Shown here in pieces: positions 33,401-39,056 of a stretch of DNA of 40,612 bases. How positions within the stretch are numbered: the first letter of the stretch is position 1; each line of letters begins with the position of its first letter. This DNA is from Gammaproteobacteria bacterium (GTDB taxonomy: Bacteria > Pseudomonadota > Gammaproteobacteria > DSM-16500): positions 1 through 40,612 of the forward strand of contig JABDGC010000011.1 in assembly GCA_013286215.1 (NCBI GenBank), read 5' to 3'. Below the pieces are notes generated by a model. The model did not search any database. It was not told where the DNA came from and worked only from the letters and a program-made list of their open reading frames with translations. The translations under genes were made by a program, and so were the position numbers.

Positions 33401-33741
33401 TGATTGGCCCACAAAGCCAGGGCATCCGCCGGCGTGTAATCATCCAGCGCCTTTGGAGTAACCGCCGGGGGCGGGTTGCCGTCTTCATCGGTAATGACCA
33501 CTTTGTAATACTCAGCGTCGGCGTCAATCAGGTGAATTTTATAAACAACGCCGTCTACTACAAGATCCGCTCCCGTTTGCCCGCTGGCAATCAGGTCGTT
33601 CAGGTATTCATTGAAATTCATATTCTGGAATTTAACCGCCACTCGAGAATCAGTGGCCAAATTCAAGGCGGCATAGGCTGTGTAAACAAGTCGGCCCTTT
33701 TGTAGAATTTTCTCCCGGGTCTCGGCTGATAGAATTGGCAT
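27469..33741 (-). CDS. Giant SF2-helicase-domain protein with 13-residue repeat arrays (2090 aa)
   Basis: AGGA five bases before the ATG at 33741 supports the start. The N-terminal third has SF2 helicase motifs: Walker A ATGSGKS (175-181), DEQH (255-258, a DEAH variant), TATPS (283-287), and motif VI in MIQAAGRNRGLNPARRP (about 812-828). The roughly 500 residues between motifs III and VI form a large insertion. The rest is mainly helical, with coiled coil at about 1150-1300 and two arrays of 13-residue repeats (about 1355-1433 and 1705-1809). The helicase part resembles type III restriction Res subunits, but there is no nuclease or methyltransferase partner. Its place among U-box genes suggests an effector or a mobile-element weapon; function is unknown. 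Confidence 0.8.
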   Translation of the reverse strand: MPILSAETREKILQKGRLVYTAYAALNLATDSRVAVKFQNMNFNEYLNDLIASGQTGADLVVDGVVYKIHLIDADAEYYKVVITDEDGNPPPAVTPKALDDYTPADALALWANHSVLVNKINPLKLALEFSSDATTQRIGGDKIDLYAIHIRNLYRLLQNLNDPQRPPHALIEMATGSGKSFTQALWWMVLHLAQVPAVFAVPTPPLAGALRSEFRRLLPDSIADAADITSHADLLSSRWQALRDQPGELFVVIDEQHEAMRKELFSRRLRELRTRQPLLFLTATPSLSAYEIVSDPEAVLELSRAKKESLGLAQRAKNISSKARRLLDRVTTTWKQKLLLAIVETLEPERTSAAHNYVEEVERTFSLRDGADFHVKKAEIKLTDEDGLRHYVRWNLESPIGERALVHATSHDAVVNMTILAGKKDREEIEGARGRRSTLMREDAYRKGNRVPRKDVYLTLQMSENPDEIHREEYAKRHQDQRQKTVTDLLRADLGLAEGSRELNAMQEAIQQNVDFSCHHDYLDYRIQHGLLENALEYLTGYDSVKLDRMRRDNLTGLVAGVRDNLAMWHLTTVEDVATRLVPELMRWLSDQGLNRHPPLTNQVATLIATMIFLMAKETDPRMLARMVDNWQLDKILHDGVFAKLPIKLAEAGAAGEPARVLCDQLADYLEKHRMVYVMGNLEHAETPIQAGKPFYELKAATTPLKPAATKRKLGIFEQMDPYLHQFSYQPLSLIREQKQEIKGAAPGLIREQKQEIKDAPAEPGQYDEVETVDCLFRLGLVGCYVTSEKTVGFNDPHLQHVGILVDSNDDFLNQPDVMIQAAGRNRGLNPARRPYCITSTDYGVTLTFEPRDLEQAGARRAYWKAKKAYHQQLIDSLKIRLSEEIQLFIEQNIDAEGELDEGLLQEKCIPILLKGFDRLYVDNEHDFAQTRTEFIALLKGMQAQIIQKTQAIRKTYQTPIFVKIIGTLSDLLAKIQLYFKTKSSRAELVAALKAPGSNPSSADKTYAHIIASYSYKRVALTQSVGLKLAKMMGDKAKALVFKAAAASARYLKAGVENPFDDNFRFKIAPILLQHVIKPEHRAALQAMINRKPWLGAAAKFWLENKERLEQLRNSQDPTVFFNVVFKPLLLQDAEIAAYVEENQVVFDENLLKDKAEHLQQTVEEVNREAKQLAAGMDQIRTEFSSFHVRQREETESRLEAIAKQGKEEFQRVAEHYVAEAEAMPAKVMGVLEEFSRRFDSSRQKGFASKAIAVLNGAVLAVSSRNAALNDVFKQRILHDCLCPLLDRESNEVMQRVLADPGYDWSINLLKHWKDARFKAKSAMEKLEILVEATLTKKKDRTDVLGILNKLKPQESKEAGAEPPGARESKGSSAELQRERESKEASAELPGARGSKGSGAELQRERESKEAGAELSEARESKGGGAEPLVAKAAIFERMEMHLRTVLLPQVLDALFDDEDKALLLGVVRPDYFLTNPANRDLVEKARKQWKDSLSPQEKLNFGRKFLTAFFLNLISDQEDALRTRVTAIISKVPFSKLYPVVNQKLKETIFVYFASIMNTAADRASFNRITSRYDTWGRHCIDYLHENSTALADPEKFINTLIEKVVSNPAEQAELLALMAAINPQRKKKEFIIQGITLVKEDILASLPDHSPVKQAYTAQAPAVDALRAGLARVFESTGNVAEVLESKTSELSKLDFIAELLGRALHYLPGSEAKQPADGARPVVEAKQPADGARPVVEAKQPADGARPVVEAKQPADGAHPLVEAKQPADEVHPLAEAKQPAGRTHPLHEAKHPAEEAHLPGEAKQLAAAQPATPFQDLERAIRENRAFAESLPSKLDKGKLKALLIKRFQPIFGDAVYKKTINDILGPLDKDHIETILNALYPGQNNRQNATLLVAYKDDLLRMPPDRLLDTYLNLDDQDGDLMAQLQDSHLFRISALTIAILEEVQDCLSYFHNADSARVPRLQGVGTTAAVWSARTPSSQIVRNCLQIRQMKAFVETYTGMNAIEVLQTRDETRHSLQAAAALGRLSQDLSQRGAVASQGHFALFAQAMRQAEGLTSAEVLDAKTEQMSAVDKLKQAVRPSRSS
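28315..28626 (-). repeat. 39-bp in-frame tandem repeat array A
   Basis: Eight 39-bp units start at 28315, 28354, 28393, 28432, 28471, 28510, 28549 and 28588. The last four are nearly identical (CTGTTTCGCTTCAACCACCG...), and divergence grows toward the left. They encode EAKQPADGARPVV repeats, Pro/Ala-rich and probably extended. Frame is kept throughout. Confidence 0.92.
29443..29676 (-). repeat. 39-bp in-frame tandem repeat array B
   Basis: Six units of 13 residues, alternating between ESKEAxAELPGAR and ESKGSxAELQRER forms, so the higher-order period is 78 bp. The period equals that of array A although the sequence is unrelated. The units are strongly charged and likely helical or disordered. 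Confidence 0.88.
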
Positions 33742-33842
33742 ATTAATCCTGTTTGTGTGTTGTCATTATTTCTACATTTCTGCTCGATTAGCTTAAAACA
33801 AGTTGAAGAACTTATCAATACATTGATCAAAATAAGACCTCT

Positions 33843-35183
33843 TCAAGCCAACACTAATTTAAACTCTCTAAAAACGCCGCACTCTTTATAGCCCAGCTTT
33901 TTATAAAGCGGATAGCCCTCACTCGAAGCCTGCAAAACTGCGATATGATAGCCCAACTCCTTGGCCCGCTTTAAGCGAAACTCCTGCATAGCCCGGCCAT
34001 AGCCTTGCTGACGCTCGGAAGGGTGCGTCGAGAGCCAATGCAAACCGGCCACCTGAGCGAAATAACAGGAGAGACCACGCACTACCGGCTTGCCATCAAC
34101 ATAGCCGACATAATATTCAATGGGATCCTCATCGGTTAAAACAGCGGCAACCCAAGAAAAATATTTTTTGGAGCAGTCCTCCTCTGGGGCCAGCACCCGC
34201 GCGAAATCCAGCAAGGTTTTCGCGTCCCGGGCCTGAACAATCTCTAGCCGTGGGTGGGGGTTCTCTTTTCCGTCCCAGGCATCTAAATCAAAGTACATAG
34301 CAACGCTATTCTCGGCGTTCACATAGCCTTGTTTTTCCAAAAAACTGGGTAAGCCCTGAGGTCGATCATAGGGACTCACCCACCAAGAAAAGGGGACCTT
34401 CCTTTGCTGGAAAAAATGCGTGACCTCCTCGATCTTTTGTTCAGCGTCCGCCGCGGTGAAATCCGCTTCCAGCACATAATTAAAGGTGTCATCTGGCAGT
34501 CCGGAATTGACGATGGTAAAACCCGGGATACGGACTAGCTCAACCGGATCTAAATATTGGGCAAAATGCGTCATGTGCACGTTCATGTTGGCTTCCATCG
34601 CCTTGACCAGCTTTTCCCGCGCCCAATCTTGGGCCGCGGGTCCGGTCGGGGGAAGAAGATAATTTCGCTTTCTTTCCGGCCATTGCTTGGCCTTGGCATC
34701 TATTTCCTGAACCCACTTTTCCTTCCCCTTCACGTAAGCCGTGAGATCATCGGGATATTTTTCAGCCAGGTGTTTTTTCAGGCTCGCATAAGCGCGCGCT
34801 TCCTCGGGATGCTGGCTAATATAGTCTCTAAAATTCACATGGCGATTGATTTGCGGATCGCCCCGTTCGCGAATATGCAGATTAAAACTGACTTCCGCAC
34901 TCTCGCGACGTGCAAAAAAACTGCGATGCGGAATGACGCTGCGGCGAAGGCCGTAATAGTTCAAATTAGCTAATTTTTCGGCAATCACCCCAATGGCATC
35001 CAGATTTTCACAGCTAAGCATGAGATCCACCACGGGCTTCGCCGGCATATTGGGGATAGACGTGCTGCCGATGTGATAAATTTCCCTGAGCTCCGGGCCC
35101 AGGGCTTTTTGAATGCGCGCTGCTTCGGCTCGAAACAAGTCAGGCCAGCACGCATTGTAAGGAACAATTTCCACTGTTTTCAT
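33843..35183 (-). CDS. GrpB (UPF0157) domain fused to a GNAT acetyltransferase
   Basis: From the ATG at 35183 the protein has 446 residues; an ATG at 35195 adds four. Residues about 1-170 are a GrpB/UPF0157 nucleotidyltransferase-like domain: VEIVPYNACWPDLFRAEA, YHIGSTSIPNMPAKPVVDLM, and FNLHIRERG, then RHVNFRDYISQHPEEA. Residues about 290-446 are a GNAT domain with HPSERQQGYGRAMQEF as acetyl-CoA-binding motif and YPLYKKLGYKECG near the end; about 175-285 may be a second, degenerate GNAT-like half. GrpB proteins are often linked to CoA metabolism or small-molecule modification. The fusion suggests a two-step modification, substrate unknown. Confidence 0.85.
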   Translation of the reverse strand: MKTVEIVPYNACWPDLFRAEAARIQKALGPELREIYHIGSTSIPNMPAKPVVDLMLSCENLDAIGVIAEKLANLNYYGLRRSVIPHRSFFARRESAEVSFNLHIRERGDPQINRHVNFRDYISQHPEEARAYASLKKHLAEKYPDDLTAYVKGKEKWVQEIDAKAKQWPERKRNYLLPPTGPAAQDWAREKLVKAMEANMNVHMTHFAQYLDPVELVRIPGFTIVNSGLPDDTFNYVLEADFTAADAEQKIEEVTHFFQQRKVPFSWWVSPYDRPQGLPSFLEKQGYVNAENSVAMYFDLDAWDGKENPHPRLEIVQARDAKTLLDFARVLAPEEDCSKKYFSWVAAVLTDEDPIEYYVGYVDGKPVVRGLSCYFAQVAGLHWLSTHPSERQQGYGRAMQEFRLKRAKELGYHIAVLQASSEGYPLYKKLGYKECGVFREFKLVLA

Positions 35184-35326
35184 AGCTGAGATCATCTCAG
35201 GATTTTAGCCCTGCGGCAACTGCCGCAACAGCGCAGCATCTCCCTTCTTCTGCATGAGCCTCGGCCAATAATATGCCTATTACACTTAATATATACTGCT
35301 TTCACCTTGCCTTGAAGAATAGCTTC

Positions 35327-35355
35327 TTGTCAAAATCCATGGGAATTGATATAAA
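35327..35355 (+). promoter_or_regulatory. Promoter of the SET-domain gene, near-leaderless transcript
   Basis: TTGTCA (35327-35332) and TATAAA (35350-35355) are spaced by the ideal 17 bp. The ATG at 35367 lies only 11 bp after the -10 box and no ribosome binding site is visible, so the transcript would have about five leader bases or fewer. Confidence 0.55.
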
Positions 35356-35366
35356 TTGCCCCACTT

Positions 35367-35738
35367 ATGAAAACCAAATTATTTCTCAATAAAATCTACG
35401 TTAAAAAATCACCCAAACAGGGCTATGGCGTCTTTGCCGGAAAAAAATTGCGCAAAGGCGAATTGATTGAAGAGTGCTACTTTATTCTCTCAAGAGGCAG
35501 CACCAAGGCTTTTGAAAATTTTTATTTTGACGCCAAGGGGAAAAATGCCTTGTTTTTGGGGTACGGGAGCATTTACAACCATTCTGACGACGCGAACGCC
35601 GATTATGTGATTAGCATGAAGAAGCGGGTTGCGACTATCCGGGCAGACCGGACGATTCAGAAGGGAGAGGAGATTTTTGTGTCTTATGGGGATGACTGGT
35701 TTAAAAGTCGGGGTAGGAAGTACAAGAAGAATATTTAG
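35367..35738 (+). CDS. Small SET-domain protein (putative protein lysine methyltransferase)
   Basis: A 123-residue stand-alone SET domain: KQGYGVFAGKKLRKGELIEE (17-36) is the first SAM-contacting strand, YNHSDDANA (70-78) the NHS motif that closes the pseudoknot, and GEEIFVSYGDDW (100-111) the catalytic-Tyr segment (Y107). SET enzymes methylate lysines using S-adenosylmethionine. Short bacterial forms exist in environmental bacteria, while larger Legionella and Chlamydia SET proteins act on host chromatin. There are no pre-SET or secretion features, so the target may be bacterial or host. Confidence 0.87.
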   Translation: MKTKLFLNKIYVKKSPKQGYGVFAGKKLRKGELIEECYFILSRGSTKAFENFYFDAKGKNALFLGYGSIYNHSDDANADYVISMKKRVATIRADRTIQKGEEIFVSYGDDWFKSRGRKYKKNI

Positions 35739-35757
35739 AGGCGAGTTACAAGACAGC

Positions 35758-37494
35758 CTACTGAGACAGCCTTGGTTGCTGTTGTTGTGGCAACCCCGGT
35801 CCTGAGCCACCCTGCGGCAGGCTGTTTTGTTCCCAAAGTCCTGTTCGGCGGCCGCCTTGTTGAGGCACCCCCCCCTCCGCGATGCGAGATGCGCGTATTC
35901 CAGGACTTTCCTCTGCTATGCCAGATGCGCGTGCTCCAGAACTTCCCCGCACAGGCCCATTTGCCTGACTGCCAAAAGCCACCTGCACACCTAGCGTGGA
36001 AAATTGAACTAGCCGCGGCGGCCACACCTGCGGGCCCTGCTCATGCGCTGCAGCCACACGCAGAGCGTCTGCCGGCTGTTGTCGACGGAAACAGGAAGCA
36101 ATAGAAGAGCCAACCGCAATAATCCCCACACAACCGGCGACCACTGTGACAACCGCCGCGGCGAGTACAGCGCCGGCCACCGCACCGGCGGCAATCGAGG
36201 CAAGGTGAGGAAGAAAGCAGCTATAATAATAAAAACTATCAAAGGTCTTTTGCATAGCGCCGGGTGTAAAATATTCCCGCACAGCGGCCACGGCACCCAA
36301 AACAGCAGGGATCACCGGTTGAATAATGGCGGCCCAAATGGCCGTGCCTGCCGCAACCGAGGTGGAGGAAAGGAGAGAAGCCGCTCCCAGGCCAGCAATC
36401 AGCACCGGCCCAAGATAGGCTAAAAGAAAAGCCATCGCTCCACCAAGAAAACCCGACAAGAAACCCAACAAAAAGTCTTGCCGAGAGCGGACGCCCTCTT
36501 GTCTTTTGTATTTAACGATGCCGCAGAGCACAGCCATCCCTAAAACAGCAGGCAAACTGATTGGCGTCAGAGAAGCACCGATAATCCCCGCAACCAGAAA
36601 GATGCTGAGTAGTAAACCTATAGCGCCACCGCAGATTGCGCCTATATGGATAGCGATGGGAAAAAAGCGAAACCGGGGGAAAAGGGTGTATATGGGGTCG
36701 ATTAGGAGTGAGATAGCCGTGAAGGAGCGGCTTGCTAAGCTGCCCAATGGTGAAATGTGCTCCTCTCTATCAATTCTGACCTTGCACTTCGCAAGATACG
36801 CGAGTTCTCTTGGGGTGAGAGGACGACGGTTCTGGTCACGCACTGCAACAACAGCCGAGGAAAGCGCGTTGAGCTGATAGGCAAAAGGGGATTTAAAATA
36901 TTTATTAAGTTCGCGTCGATCATAAACATAGTTACCCAACGGCACACGCATGCCAACCGGAATGGTGTCATAGGATAGCGGACAGGTGAGCTCATAAGTG
37001 TCGGAGTCCAAATTATTAGGCCATTGCTCAGCCAACATCAGTTCAACCGCGAAGGCCTTATCACCAAGGCGCTTCGCCTCCGGCGTGTCATTTGAAAGAA
37101 TTTGAGTCCGTATAAGACTGCGTAGAACCTCGACTTTTTTCGCTTCGGCTCTGACTGCGGCTTCAGCCGCCGCCTGATCTTCCGGTAGACTTGCTTTTGC
37201 TTCCGGTAAACCTGCTTTTGCTTCAGGTAATAAAGCGCTTAATTGTTGAACCAGTTGAGCTTTCAGCCCTCCTTTTTCTTCAGGCAACTTCGCCTCTTGC
37301 CCTTTTGCTTCCTGCCGGCCGAGAAAGTCATCCTTCGTTTCTACGAATGCTATCATTTTCCTAACAGCTGCTATGCGCTCTTGCTCTCGGGTATACTTTC
37401 TTGCAGCCGCTTCGTTCCTCGCTTTCTCCTCCTCAGGATCAAGCGCTAACACTCCACGGCTTTCTTCTATACTTATCCTTGACCCTGGCAACAT
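35758..37494 (-). CDS. Divergent U-box-like membrane protein (candidate effector)
   Basis: The 578-residue protein has a charged N-terminal helical part with short PEAKAGL-type heptad repeats (about 88-118). A segment at about 166-235 looks like a degenerate U-box: TYELTCPLSYDTIPVGMRVP, NYVYDRRELNKYF, NRRPLTPREL. Three hydrophobic blocks follow (about 278-328, 341-405, 428-465), rich in Gly and Ala. The C-terminus is Pro/Gln/Gly-rich with two near-copies of an RASxIAE unit. The general layout (U-box, then membrane anchor) parallels the protein at 24774, so both may belong to one effector family. The Ser/Pro core of the U-box is kept less well here. Confidence 0.62.
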   Translation of the reverse strand: MLPGSRISIEESRGVLALDPEEEKARNEAAARKYTREQERIAAVRKMIAFVETKDDFLGRQEAKGQEAKLPEEKGGLKAQLVQQLSALLPEAKAGLPEAKASLPEDQAAAEAAVRAEAKKVEVLRSLIRTQILSNDTPEAKRLGDKAFAVELMLAEQWPNNLDSDTYELTCPLSYDTIPVGMRVPLGNYVYDRRELNKYFKSPFAYQLNALSSAVVAVRDQNRRPLTPRELAYLAKCKVRIDREEHISPLGSLASRSFTAISLLIDPIYTLFPRFRFFPIAIHIGAICGGAIGLLLSIFLVAGIIGASLTPISLPAVLGMAVLCGIVKYKRQEGVRSRQDFLLGFLSGFLGGAMAFLLAYLGPVLIAGLGAASLLSSTSVAAGTAIWAAIIQPVIPAVLGAVAAVREYFTPGAMQKTFDSFYYYSCFLPHLASIAAGAVAGAVLAAAVVTVVAGCVGIIAVGSSIASCFRRQQPADALRVAAAHEQGPQVWPPRLVQFSTLGVQVAFGSQANGPVRGSSGARASGIAEESPGIRASRIAEGGVPQQGGRRTGLWEQNSLPQGGSGPGLPQQQQPRLSQ

Positions 37495-37537
37495 AACCCA
37501 CCTAGACCTGAAGTAATTGCGAAACCTCTGTTATCAC

Positions 37538-37600
37538 GTAAATATTCGGTTCACTCTCTCGCCACCAACAACGTGGTGGGAGGGAATATCGAAGATTTAC
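37538..37600. repeat. Short palindromic repeat related to the element at 17221
   Basis: GTAAATATTCGGTTC at 37538-37552 is answered by an imperfect inverse ending at 37600, around a 6-bp hairpin CCACCA/TGGTGG (37562-37579). AAATATTCGGTTC is shared exactly with the left end of the 17221 element. It lies in the 262-bp gap upstream of the U-box-like gene, where nothing else is evident. Confidence 0.5.
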
Positions 37601-37756
37601 TTTATAACACAGCTAGGCTTAAGGGAAAATTAAGAACTCCAACCTAAGCCGGTGACTTGTTTATTTTATGTTCTTCAGTAACATTGAATTTTGAGGCAAC
37701 TAGCGCCCCGTCCCCGGCTCGCGATGGCGTATTCAGTCTCAATAAGAAACATCTTG

Positions 37757-38896
37757 TCAATCACCCTGTTTTTCATGATGGGTGAACATAATGTAGCAGA
37801 AGAGCAGAATAATCAGGATCAAACTCAGCGACCAGACTGGCCGGACGGCGAACCAGGCAAGGGCGGTGGCCAGCGCCCACAAGAAGAGACCGCCGGTAAA
37901 GGCCAGCAGGCCGCCGCCAAAGTCAATCAGTCTGCCAAAAAAGGGCGCTCGGTCGGCGAAAACGACGATCGGCCTTAAAATCAGGGCAAAGCCGATGAAC
38001 ATCATGAAGAAGGATAGCAGGCGAAAAACCCAGGTCAGCATTCTATTTTTGCTTTCGGCTTGTTGAATCATTTGTCCCGGCGCTTGCGCTCCCATCGCCA
38101 GTAGCCCCACAGGCTGGCCCGAGGGCGCGAGGTAAGGCTGCACCGTTTTACCGGTTTGCTGAGCAAGCACGCTGACCGTTTGCGGCAAGATTTCGGAAAC
38201 CGTGATCTTGAGATCACCGATCTCCGGCTCTTGTGGATTTTCGCCGACATACAGACGATAGTCGAGGTGTCGCACCGGCTTGCTGGTTTTTTGCTGCAGC
38301 GCAGTCAGATTCTGACGAGAAAGATCCAGCATGGTCGCGCCTTTCATTTTCCTCACAAACTCCGGCGGTAAATTATAATCACCCACTTTCACGCTCTTGG
38401 CTTGCAGCGTTCTGGATTGAAAGGGCAGAACTTCGGGATTTTGATGGCCCTGGGGTTCCTTGAAGTCAGCGCTGCGGATCAAGCGTTCCGACCAGAGGGG
38501 GCGATAGGTATAGGTTTTCACTTCACGCCCCGAGCCACCCGATTGTGGCTGCGTCTCGGCTTCCGTGTGCTGCTCCCATTGATACATTTCAACGGTGCGC
38601 ACCAGAATAAGCGCCTGCTGTGACACCCCCAGCAAAGCGTCTCTCAGAACTTCGCTCGTCGTCGCCAGGCCGCTGAAATATACCGGACGCAGGTTATTTT
38701 GGGGATCAATCGGAGCGATCGGCACGCTCACGAGGACTTGCTCCGTTTCCTGCAGCGCTTGAACGGTATGCAAGCCATGACCCTCATTCCAAAAGACCAG
38801 GACAAAAGAGCCGACGATCAAGGCCAAGCCTAGCAGACAGCCGGTCAAGGCCCCGAGAATACGACTCCCCCACGAGCGAACAATGATTTTCGGCAC
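37757..38896 (-). CDS. TMEM43-family membrane protein
   Basis: A 379-residue protein starting at GTG 38896 behind GGAGGG. It has an N-terminal membrane helix (about 14-36, LTGCLLGLALIVGSFVLVFWNEG), a long soluble domain (about 37-285), and three C-terminal helices (about 288-370). The LVFWNEGHGLHTVQAL start, RTVEMYQWEQ, and the C-terminal LRPIVVFADRAPFFGRLIDFG are characteristic of the TMEM43 (LUMA, DUF1625) family, known from animals and many bacteria. Molecular function in bacteria is unknown; a role in membrane organisation is proposed for the eukaryotic form. It is divergent from the DipZ-type gene. Confidence 0.85.
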   Translation of the reverse strand: MPKIIVRSWGSRILGALTGCLLGLALIVGSFVLVFWNEGHGLHTVQALQETEQVLVSVPIAPIDPQNNLRPVYFSGLATTSEVLRDALLGVSQQALILVRTVEMYQWEQHTEAETQPQSGGSGREVKTYTYRPLWSERLIRSADFKEPQGHQNPEVLPFQSRTLQAKSVKVGDYNLPPEFVRKMKGATMLDLSRQNLTALQQKTSKPVRHLDYRLYVGENPQEPEIGDLKITVSEILPQTVSVLAQQTGKTVQPYLAPSGQPVGLLAMGAQAPGQMIQQAESKNRMLTWVFRLLSFFMMFIGFALILRPIVVFADRAPFFGRLIDFGGGLLAFTGGLFLWALATALAWFAVRPVWSLSLILIILLFCYIMFTHHEKQGD

Positions 38897-39056
38897 CTTC
38901 AGCCCTCCCTCACCTCTGTTGAGACCTATTTTACACGAATTGGGCGGCGACTTTTAGCGGATAGAGGCCCTTGGTGCCCCTGTCAGCGTCATCGATCCCG
39001 AGTGTTTTCAAGATAATTTGTGCTATCTTAAGGAGATAACCACAAGGACGTAAGTT

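Noticed and set aside
27469-33741. Type III restriction endonuclease
   Set aside because: No Mod methyltransferase gene is adjacent and no PD-(D/E)xK nuclease motif was recognised after the helicase; only the SF2 part is similar.
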